Assembly (NCBI GenBank): GCA_937898675.1
Contig: CALEJB010000036.1
Coordinates: 17,263 to 81,262 of the forward strand
DNA: 64,000 nt
Origin: an uncultured Prevotellaceae bacterium
Lineage (GTDB): Bacteria > Bacteroidota > Bacteroidia > Bacteroidales > Muribaculaceae
Direction: 5' to 3'
Shown here: piece by piece, positions 27,375 to 35,688 of the stretch
Numbering within the stretch: position 1 is the stretch's first letter
Layout of the letters: each line of letters starts with the position of its first letter
Notes under the pieces: generated by a model
Told to the model about the DNA's origin: nothing
Databases searched by the model: none
What the model saw: only the letters and a program-made list of their open reading frames with translations
Position numbers and translations under genes: made by a program

Positions 27375-28448
27375 TTATGCGTACAGTTCTTCAAACACCT
27401 TGCGCAGCTTCGGGCATTCGCGGAGCTCCTGCAGGGTGATTTCGGCATGGCCCTTGGTGTAGCCGTTGCCGATAATCATGTTCACATCGGCGCCGATGCC
27501 TTCGGCACCCAGGGCAGCCTTGGTGAAGCTGGTGGCCATCGAGAAGAAGTACACGATGCCGTCCTCCTTGGTGCAGAGCACGCTGGTCATCTCGGTGTCG
27601 GGCACATTCACGTTGTTGATGGTCACGTCGGCCATCTTGCCGTCGGTGAGCTTGTAAACCAACTCGTAAACCTGAACGGGGGTCATTCCAGCAACGCTCT
27701 CGACCACGTCGCAGAAACCCAGGTCCTTGATGCGCTGGGTCGAACGGGGGCTGTTGGCCAAACCGATGACCTTGCCAGTAACGCCGACGCGCTTCTTGGC
27801 CTCGTAGCAGCACAGCATGCCGCTCTTGCCGCCTGCGCCCAGGATAACAACCGTCTGGCCAGACTGGCACAGCTTGGCGGTCTGGGCGGGAGCGCCGGCA
27901 ACGTCAAGTGCGCTCAGCGCAAGTTTCTCGGGCATGTCGGTCGGGATTTTGGCATAGATGCCGCTCTCGAACAGGATAGCCTTGCCCTTGATGTCAACCT
28001 GGTCCACATCGGGACGGATTTCGAGAATCTCGTCGATGCGCAGCGGGGTCAGCGACAGGGATACGAGGGTAGCGATGCGGTCGCCCTCCTGAAGGTCGAT
28101 TTTGCCCTTCAGCGCGTCACCAATCTTCTCGACGGTGCCCAGGAGCATACCGCCCGAGCCGGTGCGGCGGTTGCGGTGCTTGCCCTGCAACTCAACGTTG
28201 TAGAGCATCTCCTTCTTGATGCCTTCCATTACCTCGGCCTCGTCGTCGGGGTTCTGGGCATTGGCCTTGGCATAGTTGTGGATGTCGGTGAACGACGCCG
28301 AGTCGATGTTCAGGGTCTGAACGTTGATGAGAATCTCGTTGTCGAAGATTTCGTCCATGTTGTTGTCAAGCTTGTTGGCGGGCTGAGGAAGAACGCCCTT
28401 GGGTTCGATCACGCGATGGGTGCCGAATCGATTTCCATGTTTCTGCAT
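27375..28448 (-). CDS. kdd: L-erythro-3,5-diaminohexanoate dehydrogenase
   Basis: The 357-residue protein has the Kdd start (K-H-G-N-R-F-G-T-H-R-V) and a nucleotide-binding loop in V-I-L-G-A-G-G-K-S-G near residue 200, typical of a medium-chain-dehydrogenase-like fold. It oxidises 3,5-diaminohexanoate to 5-amino-3-oxohexanoate with NAD(P) and releases ammonia. This is the third step of the lysine route, after KamA and KamDE. The gene is 63 bases downstream of kce in an AT-rich spacer, and 71 bases upstream of kamA in a spacer with a hairpin. Confidence 0.95.
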   Translation of the reverse strand: MQKHGNRFGTHRVIEPKGVLPQPANKLDNNMDEIFDNEILINVQTLNIDSASFTDIHNYAKANAQNPDDEAEVMEGIKKEMLYNVELQGKHRNRRTGSGGMLLGTVEKIGDALKGKIDLQEGDRIATLVSLSLTPLRIDEILEIRPDVDQVDIKGKAILFESGIYAKIPTDMPEKLALSALDVAGAPAQTAKLCQSGQTVVILGAGGKSGMLCCYEAKKRVGVTGKVIGLANSPRSTQRIKDLGFCDVVESVAGMTPVQVYELVYKLTDGKMADVTINNVNVPDTEMTSVLCTKEDGIVYFFSMATSFTKAALGAEGIGADVNMIIGNGYTKGHAEITLQELRECPKLRKVFEELYA

Positions 28449-28511
28449 GTTATTCTGTTTTGTTTTAATGGTTAATATTGAATTTATTTTTTCGTTATAT
28501 TTTGATTTGCA

Positions 28512-29345
28512 TCAGTTGCGGGGCTTGAGGCCCAGGATTTCGCGGGCCTCGGCGATGGTGGCGATGGGACGGCCCAACTCGTTGGCCAGGCGAACCACCT
28601 TTTCCACGAGTTCGCCGTTGCTCTTGGCGAGCACACCCTTGGCGAGGTAGAGGTTATCCTCAAAGCCGACGCGCACATTGCCGCCCATAGCGATAGCGGC
28701 AGCGGCCATCGGGAAGGCGTGGCGGCCCACACCGGTAACGGTCCATGTCGAGCCGGCGGGAATGCCGTTGACGAGCCAGCACAGGTTGGCAACAGTGGCA
28801 GGCGTGCATCCGGGAACGCCCAGCACAAAGTTAAACTGCATGGGGGCACCGGGCACCTCACCCTTACGAGCCATGTTCAGGACGGTGTCGAGATGGCCCA
28901 TCTCAAAGCACTCATACTCGGGCTTGATGCCACGCTCCATCATGCGCTTGCCAAAGGCACGCATGGTGGGCATCGTGTTGTCAAAGATTTCGTCGCCAAA
29001 GTTGCAGGTACCGCAGTCGAGGGTCGCCATCTCGGGCAGCGGCGTGGTATCGGTGCTCTGCAGACGCTCGTCGGGAGTCATGCCCACAGCGCCGCCGGTG
29101 GACGGGATGAGGATAACATCGGGGCACACCTTGAGGATGGCCTCCTCACACTCCTGGAAACGTGCACGGTCCTGGGTGGGCGTGCCGTCGTCGCGGCGGA
29201 CATGCAGGTGAACGATTGCCGCACCGGCATCGACTGCCGACTTGGCCTCGCGCACGATTTCTTCGACGGTATAGGGCACATTGGGGTTTTGCTCCTTGGT
29301 AACCTCGGCGCCGCAAATGGCGGCGGTGATGATCAGCTTATCCAT
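28512..29345 (-). CDS. kce: 3-keto-5-aminohexanoate cleavage enzyme
   Basis: The ATG at 29345 gives a 277-residue protein of the BKACE/Kce family with the expected start (M-D-K-L-I-I-T-A-A-I-C-G). The H-L-H-V-R stretch near residue 47 supplies zinc-binding histidines. A further in-frame start at 29405 would add 20 residues that overlap kal and look unlike the family. The enzyme condenses 5-amino-3-oxohexanoate with acetyl-CoA to give acetoacetate and 3-aminobutyryl-CoA. Its acetoacetate is then the CoA acceptor for AtoDA. It lies 8 bases after kal. Confidence 0.95.
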   Translation of the reverse strand: MDKLIITAAICGAEVTKEQNPNVPYTVEEIVREAKSAVDAGAAIVHLHVRRDDGTPTQDRARFQECEEAILKVCPDVILIPSTGGAVGMTPDERLQSTDTTPLPEMATLDCGTCNFGDEIFDNTMPTMRAFGKRMMERGIKPEYECFEMGHLDTVLNMARKGEVPGAPMQFNFVLGVPGCTPATVANLCWLVNGIPAGSTWTVTGVGRHAFPMAAAAIAMGGNVRVGFEDNLYLAKGVLAKSNGELVEKVVRLANELGRPIATIAEAREILGLKPRN

Positions 29346-29353
29346 AATCGAAA

Positions 29354-29740
29354 TTACTTGCGCATGCAATCTTTGGGGGTTACACATGTTCCTGACGCAC
29401 GGCAAACCACGATGGGCTCATCGAGCACGTCGGCTGCCGATGCCGAGATGTCGGGGCGGGCCTGAGCCACCTTGCGCGCCTCAAACACCATGTGGCGCGA
29501 CGTGTTGCCCTCGCGGTCAATCCAGCCCTCGGCCTCGATGAAGTCGCCGGCATAAACGGGGGCCAGAAACTCGATGTTGTCATAGGCGCAGAAGAGGCCT
29601 TCGTCGCCGTCACGCATAATCAGCAGTTCGGTAGCCACGTCACCAAACAGGTGAACCATGTGTGCACCGTCAACCAGGTTGCCGCCATAGTGGGCGTCCT
29701 TTGCGCTCATGCGCAGTCTCAATTTCGTTCTGTATTCCAT
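29354..29740 (-). CDS. kal: 3-aminobutyryl-CoA ammonia-lyase
   Basis: The ATG at 29740 gives a 128-residue hotdog-fold protein (M-E-Y-R-T-K-L-R-L-R-M), with the conserved D-A-H-Y-G-G-N-L-V-D-G-A near residue 15. It eliminates ammonia from 3-aminobutyryl-CoA to form crotonyl-CoA. The frame is open farther upstream, but those residues overlap atoD and do not resemble the family. It sits 16 bases after atoD and 8 bases before kce, so it is almost surely in the same transcript. The length fits the known enzymes. Confidence 0.93.
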   Translation of the reverse strand: MEYRTKLRLRMSAKDAHYGGNLVDGAHMVHLFGDVATELLIMRDGDEGLFCAYDNIEFLAPVYAGDFIEAEGWIDREGNTSRHMVFEARKVAQARPDISASAADVLDEPIVVCRASGTCVTPKDCMRK

Positions 29741-29756
29741 TATCGATTTTTGACTA

Positions 29757-30407
29757 TTACTGTTCAACATAGATGGCGTCAACATAGATGCCCGAGGCAT
29801 GCACGCACTCCGGCTTGATTTCGCCTTCCTTGACGAGTCTCTCGGCCTCCACGACCACATAGTCGGCAGCGGTTGCCATCAGGGGGTTGAAGTTGTTGGT
29901 GGTGCCCAGGAAGACCATGTTGCCGAACTCGTCAACGATGTTGGCGCGCAAGAAAGCGATGTCGGCCTTGAGGGGCTTCTCGAGCAGATAGTCCTGTCCG
30001 TCAACCTTGACAATCTCCTTGCCGTCGGCAATGATGGTGCCCAGGCCAGTGGGGGTCAGCACGCCGCCCAAGCCAGCGCCTGCCGCGCGGATGCGCTCAG
30101 CCAGAGTGCCCTGGGGAACATATTCCACGATGAGGGAGCCCTCGTTCTTCTGCAGTGCGGTCTGCTTGTTGGTGCCGGTGTGCGATACGATGGCCTTCTT
30201 CACCTGATGGTTGGTTACCAGCTTGCCGTGTGCAACCTCGTCATAAGCCGTGTCGTTGGCAATGATGGTGAGGTCCTTAACACCCTTCTCTACAATGGCG
30301 TCAATGATTTGGGTAGCGCTTCCCACGCCGAGGAAACCGCCAAACATGATTGTCATGCCGTCATGCACTTTCTCGACGGCTTGAGCTAATGTGACTTGCT
30401 TGTTCAT
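29757..30407 (-). CDS. atoD: Butyryl-CoA:acetoacetate CoA-transferase subunit A
   Basis: This 216-residue protein is the alpha subunit type of family I CoA-transferases. It has the G-G-F-L-G-V-G loop near residue 23, S-H-T-G-T-N-K near 75 and the G-V-L-T-P-T-G-L-G-T stretch near 115. It needs the beta subunit encoded at 20458-21117. As first gene of the cluster, it is preceded by a TATATTTG promoter core at 30454-30461. Its separation from the beta subunit gene by eight genes is unusual, since atoDA-type genes are normally side by side. Confidence 0.93.
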   Translation of the reverse strand: MNKQVTLAQAVEKVHDGMTIMFGGFLGVGSATQIIDAIVEKGVKDLTIIANDTAYDEVAHGKLVTNHQVKKAIVSHTGTNKQTALQKNEGSLIVEYVPQGTLAERIRAAGAGLGGVLTPTGLGTIIADGKEIVKVDGQDYLLEKPLKADIAFLRANIVDEFGNMVFLGTTNNFNPLMATAADYVVVEAERLVKEGEIKPECVHASGIYVDAIYVEQ

Positions 30408-30453
30408 AATTGTTATGTTTTGGAATTAGTGGATTATTATCTGTAACTGACTG

Positions 30454-30461
30454 CAAATATA
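30454..30461 (-). promoter_or_regulatory. -7 promoter element of the lysine fermentation cluster
   Basis: On the minus strand this reads TATATTTG, with a TTG about 22 bases upstream. The predicted leader to atoD is about 43 bases. No riboswitch fold is evident in the leader. Confidence 0.55.
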
Positions 30462-30602
30462 GTGAATTTTAATCATTTAATCCCAATTTTGGCGGGTTAT
30501 TTTTCAACATTTTATCGCATGCGCCCGTAACTGCAATAGGCACAATGCTTTGCAGGCTCGCCACATTATTATAAAAAGAAATCGATAACCTGAATACAAC
30601 GC

Positions 30603-30639
30603 AAAAAAGCGGGGACCGCCGCGATACGGCAGCCCCCGC
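30603..30639 (-). terminator. Rho-independent terminator after the TPR gene
   Basis: GCGGGG (30609-30614) pairs with CCCCGC (30634-30639), extended by an inner GCC/GGC stem. On the minus strand it is followed by six T (30603-30608). It lies 34 bases after the TPR gene stop and insulates the lysine cluster downstream. Confidence 0.8.
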
Positions 30640-30672
30640 CCATGTAAAATGTCCTTATGTCAAGCGTAGCGA

Positions 30673-32301
30673 TTACAGACCTTCAACATACTTGCGCAGC
30701 TGGGTGTTCTCGGGGTCATACTCGAGCCACTTCTTGTAATACTCCTTGGCTGCGGCCTTGTCGCCCTTGTTGAAATAGTAGGTGGCCATGTAGTTGTAGG
30801 CGTACTTGTAGTAGCGAGCATAGTCGGCCTTGTTCTCCTTGGCCTCGAGAATGGTGAGCAGTTCCTTGTAAGCATTCAGCGCTGCTCCGTTGTTGTTGTC
30901 GCCCTCACGGAACTTGGCGATTTTGGCCTTCTGGTTTACGATCTGCACATTGCCGGGAACAAGCTTGTCAACCTCGTCGATATACTTTTGCGACTTGCTG
31001 AGGGCATCGGCCTTGGTGGCAGCGTCAAGATTCTCGTCGCCGGCAACGCCCAAGTAGTAGTTAGAGAGGTTGAACAGGTCGTTGGACTTGAACATATCAC
31101 CGTCAACAAGGCGCTGGTAGTATTCGGCAGCCTTGACAAAGTTGTCGGCATCGGCATAGGAGTCGCCCAGGAAGCGGATAAGTTCGTCATTCTTGGGATT
31201 AACCTCCAGCGCCTTCTCATAGTACTTGATGGCTTCCTCGGGCTGGCCGGAATTCTGCAGGGCCTGGCCGTAGTCGGTATAGTCACGCACCTCATAGGTC
31301 GAGCCTTTGGGCAAGGCATTGGCAAAGAAGGTTTTGCCTGTCTCGGCGGCCTCGGGCCACTTCTCGAGCTGAACCAGGTTGTAGAGTTGCATGCGCTTCA
31401 TGTAGAAGACCTTCTCGTCGGCGGGATTAAGTTTCTTCACGAGGCTGGAAGCCAAATCATAAGACTCCTGATACTTCTCGCCGAAGAAGAGCAGCTGGAC
31501 ATAGCGCACCTCGTCCTGTGCAAAGTGGTTGGGGTTCTTGATGTACTTGCCATACTGCTCGGCAGCTTTGGCGCCCAGGTTGTCCTCGTAGTACTTCTCG
31601 GCGAGCTCACGCTGAACCAGTGCCGAGTTGGGCACCTTGCCCTGAAGTTCCTCGAGGCGCTCGATAGCCATCTCGGGATTTACATTGAAGTAAGTGTTGG
31701 CATACTTCACATAAGCCTCAATGTTATTGGGGTCCTTGTCAAAGGCCAACTCATAGATGCCTGCGGCATTGCCCCAGTCCCTGAGGTCAGCCTTGGTGTC
31801 GGCCTCAAAGATGTAGCTGTCGGGGTCATCGGCATTCCACTTGCGGGCATTCTTGATGCACTTCTCGATTTGCTTGGCATAGGTGGTGGGATTGGCGTCG
31901 TAGTAAGCGCGCGCAATTTCCATCTCCAGCTTGGGGTCATTCTTTTTGAACTTGCGAGCAAGCTTGAGCTGTTCTTCAGCGCCCTTGGCGTCGCCGTTCT
32001 TGAGTGCGATGGCTGCCTTGCCCACATAGTTGTAAGGATTATTGGCATCGGCTGCCATGCCTTTGTCGAAATTGGCTTGAGCTGCGGCAACATTACCCTG
32101 GTGCAGAGCAATCTGGCCCAGATAGTAAAGGGCTTCGGCCTTGTCGGTCGAAGGAGCATTCAGGTTGCGTTCGAGCAGTTCCTTGGCATTGTCGAGTTTG
32201 TCAACCTTGTAGTACTCAATACCGTCTTTGTAGCCTTGTGCATTGGCTACCAGCGATGCACCAGCCAATAAGAGTGATGCGAAAAAGAATTTGCGTTTCA
32301 T
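30673..32301 (-). CDS. Periplasmic tetratricopeptide-repeat protein
   Basis: The 542-residue protein has a signal peptide (to A-N-A-Q at residue 22). It is built of TPR-like helical pairs throughout, for example A-L-Y-Y-L-G-Q-I-A-L-H-Q-G near 60 and A-I-K-Y-Y-E-K-A-L-E-V-N-P near 360. There is no catalytic motif. In Bacteroidales a gene of this kind often follows a PstS-like lipoprotein gene downstream of exbB/exbD/tonB genes, so a scaffold role in envelope energy transduction is plausible (inference). It lies 83 bases after the PstS-like gene and ends in a strong terminator. Confidence 0.85.
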   Translation of the reverse strand: MKRKFFFASLLLAGASLVANAQGYKDGIEYYKVDKLDNAKELLERNLNAPSTDKAEALYYLGQIALHQGNVAAAQANFDKGMAADANNPYNYVGKAAIALKNGDAKGAEEQLKLARKFKKNDPKLEMEIARAYYDANPTTYAKQIEKCIKNARKWNADDPDSYIFEADTKADLRDWGNAAGIYELAFDKDPNNIEAYVKYANTYFNVNPEMAIERLEELQGKVPNSALVQRELAEKYYEDNLGAKAAEQYGKYIKNPNHFAQDEVRYVQLLFFGEKYQESYDLASSLVKKLNPADEKVFYMKRMQLYNLVQLEKWPEAAETGKTFFANALPKGSTYEVRDYTDYGQALQNSGQPEEAIKYYEKALEVNPKNDELIRFLGDSYADADNFVKAAEYYQRLVDGDMFKSNDLFNLSNYYLGVAGDENLDAATKADALSKSQKYIDEVDKLVPGNVQIVNQKAKIAKFREGDNNNGAALNAYKELLTILEAKENKADYARYYKYAYNYMATYYFNKGDKAAAKEYYKKWLEYDPENTQLRKYVEGL

Positions 32302-32384
32302 AGTTGTAACAATTTGATGTTAATATTTTGGTTGTTGTTTTGATTTTGCTGTCCAATATGCAATTTCCATGCCAAAGTGTTAGG

Positions 32385-33368
32385 TTATTGCACCTCGACA
32401 TATCTAATTGGTTCGGCTGCAGGCAAAATGCCCGTCTGGAGGATAATCTTTTGGCCTATAACACCGGTCAGGAAGGTATAGAAACCATGGTCAAGCATGC
32501 CGCCACGGGAGGCGTCGATGGCCCAAATCTTGCGCACCAACGGATATTCGCCGCTGTAGATGTATGCCTGATATGGTTTGAACCCGCTTATCTGATCGTC
32601 GCCTCGCACGGGCATGACCTTGATGCGGTCGGTGAAGTCAATCATCGTAACCTCATTGTTGCTTTTCAGTTCCTCATATTTATCGGCAATGGGTTTCTCG
32701 GGACTCTTGAGGTCGCTGGTGATCCAGCTCACGCCGATAAAGCCGATGACGTTCTTGTTCTTCTCGACGATGTCAAACACCTCCTGACTGCTCTTTTTGG
32801 CAAAGACATTGGGGCCAAAGTTGCCCTTGCCGCCCATGAATTTGTCCTTCATATAATGGACCACACTGGTTCCCGAACCATCAAACAGCACACGGATGCT
32901 GTCGTTCTTGAGGCTGGTAGGCGTCACTTCTCCCCAGCGATGCACCTTGCCCTGGAAGATGTCGCGCAGGTCGTCCATCGACAGTTCCTCGATGTCGTTG
33001 GCCCTGTTGACAATAACCGCTACGGCATCGACGGCAATCGCGCGGGAACGGTAGCCGCGTCCCAGTTTCTTCAAGCTCTCTCGCTGCTGGGGCGTGAGGT
33101 CACGGGCCGTGATGATGACATCAATCTTGCCCAGCATGAGCGAATCGAGCGCGTCGTGCTCGTTGATGTAGGTGGGCATGATGCTGGCCTCGGGATACTG
33201 GTACTCAAACACGGCAATCTCCTGTTCCAGCACACTCTGGAACGACTCGTCACACATGATTCGGGCCAATCCGCGCGTGCTGATGCTTTTGGGACGATGG
33301 TCACCGCAGGAAGCGGTGAACAGCAACAACGCCGCAAGCAACAGCGATATGCAGTTATTTCTCTTCAT
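32385..33368 (-). CDS. PstS-like phosphate-binding lipoprotein
   Basis: The ATG at 33368 gives a 327-residue lipoprotein with Cys21 in the lipobox (F-T-A-S-C). The body is a type II periplasmic-binding protein fold as in PstS. It includes D-G-S-G-T near residue 165, which in PstS contacts phosphate. The 14-base overlap with the end of the upstream small membrane gene suggests coupled translation. No pstCAB permease genes are nearby. In Bacteroidales this solitary form is commonly linked to Ton-type genes, so the role may be substrate capture at the envelope rather than ABC transport (inference). Confidence 0.86.
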   Translation of the reverse strand: MKRNNCISLLLAALLLFTASCGDHRPKSISTRGLARIMCDESFQSVLEQEIAVFEYQYPEASIMPTYINEHDALDSLMLGKIDVIITARDLTPQQRESLKKLGRGYRSRAIAVDAVAVIVNRANDIEELSMDDLRDIFQGKVHRWGEVTPTSLKNDSIRVLFDGSGTSVVHYMKDKFMGGKGNFGPNVFAKKSSQEVFDIVEKNKNVIGFIGVSWITSDLKSPEKPIADKYEELKSNNEVTMIDFTDRIKVMPVRGDDQISGFKPYQAYIYSGEYPLVRKIWAIDASRGGMLDHGFYTFLTGVIGQKIILQTGILPAAEPIRYVEVQ

Positions 33369-33684
33369 CTTTCTTTTCTCCGTCGTTAAGGTTCTCAAGT
33401 TCCTTGAGTCGCTCTACATAAGAACCGCTCATCTGGGCATCATTGTCTTCAGCCTTTCGCATGCCATAGGTGTGCTCTCCCTTGAGTTCGCGGTAGCCGC
33501 GATAGAGGCCGTAGGCACCAAACAGAGCGGCCACACACCACTTGGCACACTGCCAGAACAAAGTTTCAGGCCACCCAAAGAAATTAGTAGCCACAAGGGC
33601 AGCCATGCCTAAATAAACAAAAACCATAAAGATGCCAAAAACCATCTTTAAGCCCATTGCCATTCCCTTTTGACCAGTGTTCAT
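33355..33684 (-). CDS. Small membrane protein of unknown function, 109 residues
   Basis: Two hydrophobic segments (residues about 11-35 and 42-60) are followed by a charged tail rich in Glu, Asp and Lys. There is no catalytic motif. Its stop overlaps the start of the PstS-like gene by 14 bases, so the two are probably translated together, and the TPR gene follows. In related genomes small membrane proteins of this kind lie between TonB-system genes and the PstS-like gene; here no exb/tonB genes are present upstream. The function is unknown. Confidence 0.75.
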   Translation of the reverse strand: MNTGQKGMAMGLKMVFGIFMVFVYLGMAALVATNFFGWPETLFWQCAKWCVAALFGAYGLYRGYRELKGEHTYGMRKAEDNDAQMSGSYVERLKELENLNDGEKKDEEK

Positions 33685-33763
33685 AATCGGGTATCTTGTT
33701 TAATTTTTGTCAGTTTTGTCATTAGACTATCGCAAGCCAAATAGGTTTACAATATTCAAACTG

Positions 33764-33771
33764 CAAAATTA
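33764..33771 (-). promoter_or_regulatory. -7 promoter element for the small membrane / PstS-like / TPR genes
   Basis: On the minus strand this reads TAATTTTG, a full match to TAnnTTTG, about 80 bases before the start at 33684. No strong -33 box is seen. Confidence 0.45.
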
Positions 33772-33964
33772 ACAAATTCTGCTCATTTATCATGTTAATT
33801 TTATGAAAATTTTCCGCATTATCCGTTGTGATTGCGGAATCGATGCTTGCAATTTTCATGGCAATATCGAACAATCGCCATTGTCAAACGGAACATTTTG
33901 GAGGAAATTTGAGCAACTTTTGGCCTGCAATTTCAGCAAAAATTACATATTTTAATGAAAAAAG

Positions 33965-33995
33965 TTGTCTGTTCAATTTATTTGACTTATTTTTG
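33965..33995 (+). promoter_or_regulatory. Promoter for a candidate small RNA
   Basis: TTG (33965-33967) is followed after 20 bases by TATTTTTG (33988-33995), matching the Bacteroidetes consensus. It points away from the adjacent genes, into a 70-base segment that ends in a hairpin with a T-run. Confidence 0.5.
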
Positions 33996-33999
33996 CACA

Positions 34000-34072
34000 A
34001 CCTTAAATCAAACTTTTATTCATACTATTTTTTCCTAGGGCACCTTCGTTGTGAAACGAAGTGCTTTTTTTT
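34000..34072 (+). ncRNA. Candidate small RNA of about 70 bases with intrinsic terminator
   Basis: Between a consensus-like promoter and an intrinsic terminator there is no open frame on the plus strand worth calling. The terminator stem pairs 34040-34050 (GCACCTTCGTT, one bulge) with 34055-34064 (AACGAAGTGC) around GTGA, followed by eight T (34065-34072). No plus-strand gene lies within several kb upstream, so a terminator here needs its own short transcript. The 5' part is AT-rich and could be unpaired. Start and end are estimates. The gap 33685-34161 holds nothing else I can name besides the two terminators and the promoters. Confidence 0.45.
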
Positions 34073-34082
34073 GCCACTCTGC

Positions 34083-34114
34083 AAAAAAAAAAAACGGGAG
34101 CATTTCTGCTCCCG
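34083..34114 (-). terminator. Rho-independent terminator of proS
   Basis: CGGGAGCA (34095-34102) pairs with TGCTCCCG (34107-34114) with a 4-base loop. On the minus strand it is followed by twelve T (34083-34094). It lies 47 bases after the proS stop. Confidence 0.88.
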
Positions 34115-34161
34115 GAATATTGAGTTTTGTTATTGCCCCAATCCGCTATTGTGGCATGTTA

Positions 34162-35643
34162 TTAATAGTTGCGGGCAAAGATGACACGGCGCTTGCTGGG
34201 CTTGCCCGTGTAGATGCACTTGCCGTCCTCTTCCTCGCCGTCCATGGGGATGCAGCGGATGGTCGCCTTGGTCTCTTCCTTGATTTTCTCCTCGGTCTCG
34301 GTGGTGCCGTCCCAGTGTGCCAGGATGAAACCGCCCTTCTCGATCTGCGCCTTGAACTCGTCCCACGTGTCAACCTTGTAGGTCATCGACTGGCGCTGCT
34401 TGAGGGCCTTGTCGTAGATATTCTTCTGGATTTCCTCCAGCAGTTCCTTGACGCGGTTCTCAATGCCGTCGAGTTGCTCAACGCTCTTCTCGAGGGTGTC
34501 GCGGCGCATTACCTCGACCGTTCCGGCCTCGATGTCGCGGGCACCCAGCACAAGGCGCACGGGCACGCCCTTGAGTTCATGGTCGGCAAACTTGAAGCCG
34601 GGACGTTTGTTGTCGGCGTTGTCATACTTCACCGAGATGCCCATGGCACGCAGTTTGCTGACGATGGGGTCAACAACGGCGTTGACCTTGCCGAGTTGCT
34701 CATCGTTCTTGTAGATGGGCACAATAACCACCTGGATAGGAGCCAGACGGGGAGGCAACACGAGACCGTTGTCGTCGCTGTGCGTCATGATGAGGGCACC
34801 CATCAGACGGGTAGATACGCCCCACGAGGTGGCCCAAACATAACTGAGTTTGTTGTCCTTGTCGCTGAACTTGACGTCAAACGCCTTGGCAAAGTTCTCG
34901 CCCAGGAAGTGGCTGGTGCCGCATTGCAGCGCCTTGCCGTCCTGCATCATGCCCTCGATGGTGTAGGTCTCCAGAGCGCCGGCAAAGCGCTCGTTGGCGG
35001 TCTTGACACCCTGCACAACGGGCAGAGCCATATAGTTCTCGGCAAAGTCAGCATAGACATGCAGCATCTCGACAGCCTTGTCCTGAGCTTCCTCCTTGGT
35101 AGCGTGGGCGGTGTGGCCCTCTTGCCAGAGGAACTCGGCGGTGCGCAGGAACAGGCGGGTGCGCATCTCCCAGCGGAAGACATTAGCCCACTGGTTGATC
35201 AGCAATGGCAGATCACGGTAACTGTTAATCCAGTTGCGATAGGTGTTCCAAATGATGGTCTCGCTGGTGGGACGGATAACCAGTTCCTCCTCGAGGCGCG
35301 CTTCGGGGTCCACAACAACGCCCTTGCCGTTGGGGTCATTCTTGAGACGGTAGTGCGTCACCACGGCGCACTCCTTGGCAAAGCCCTCGACATGGTCGGC
35401 CTCGCGGCTGAGGAACGACTTGGGAATGAGCAAGGGGAAATAGGCATTCTGCACGCCTGTGAGCTTGAACATGTCGTCGAGTTGGCGCTGCATTTTTTCC
35501 CAGATTGCATAGCCATAGGGCTTGATGACCATACAGCCGCGCACTGCCGACTGCTCGGCGAGGTCGGCCTTTACCACCAGTTCGTTATACCATTGAGAGT
35601 AGTTGTCGGCTCTCTTCGTTAAATCTTTAAGTTCAGTTGCCAT
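34162..35643 (-). CDS. proS: Prolyl-tRNA synthetase (archaeal/eukaryotic-like type)
   Basis: The 493-residue protein is class II prolyl-tRNA synthetase of the short type without the editing insertion. Motif 2 and 3 regions are visible (F-R-W-E-M-R-T-R and the H-F-L-G-E-N-F-A-K stretch), and the characteristic C-terminal tyrosine ends the chain (A-R-N-Y). It charges tRNA-Pro in the cytoplasm. The gene is the last of a minus-strand series tsaB-DUF4290-rimM-ompA-like-proS with short gaps and ends in a strong terminator, so it may be read from the tsaB promoter. This enzyme type is usual in Bacteroidetes. Confidence 0.97.
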   Translation of the reverse strand: MATELKDLTKRADNYSQWYNELVVKADLAEQSAVRGCMVIKPYGYAIWEKMQRQLDDMFKLTGVQNAYFPLLIPKSFLSREADHVEGFAKECAVVTHYRLKNDPNGKGVVVDPEARLEEELVIRPTSETIIWNTYRNWINSYRDLPLLINQWANVFRWEMRTRLFLRTAEFLWQEGHTAHATKEEAQDKAVEMLHVYADFAENYMALPVVQGVKTANERFAGALETYTIEGMMQDGKALQCGTSHFLGENFAKAFDVKFSDKDNKLSYVWATSWGVSTRLMGALIMTHSDDNGLVLPPRLAPIQVVIVPIYKNDEQLGKVNAVVDPIVSKLRAMGISVKYDNADNKRPGFKFADHELKGVPVRLVLGARDIEAGTVEVMRRDTLEKSVEQLDGIENRVKELLEEIQKNIYDKALKQRQSMTYKVDTWDEFKAQIEKGGFILAHWDGTTETEEKIKEETKATIRCIPMDGEEEDGKCIYTGKPSKRRVIFARNY

Positions 35644-35688
35644 TGTCGTAAATGTGGTATATATAAATATGTGTTATTATTATTGTTA

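Noticed and set aside
26026..27462. A 478-codon open frame antisense to kamA
   Set aside because: kamA is certain from its Cys motif and context. The opposite frame is a composition by-product and crosses the hairpin region.
32385..33368. Phosphate ABC transport operon
   Set aside because: The PstS-like lipoprotein stands without pstC, pstA, pstB or phoU; the neighbours are a small membrane protein and a TPR protein.
34051..35622. A 523-codon open frame antisense to proS
   Set aside because: It covers proS and its terminator; the translation shows no recognisable domain.
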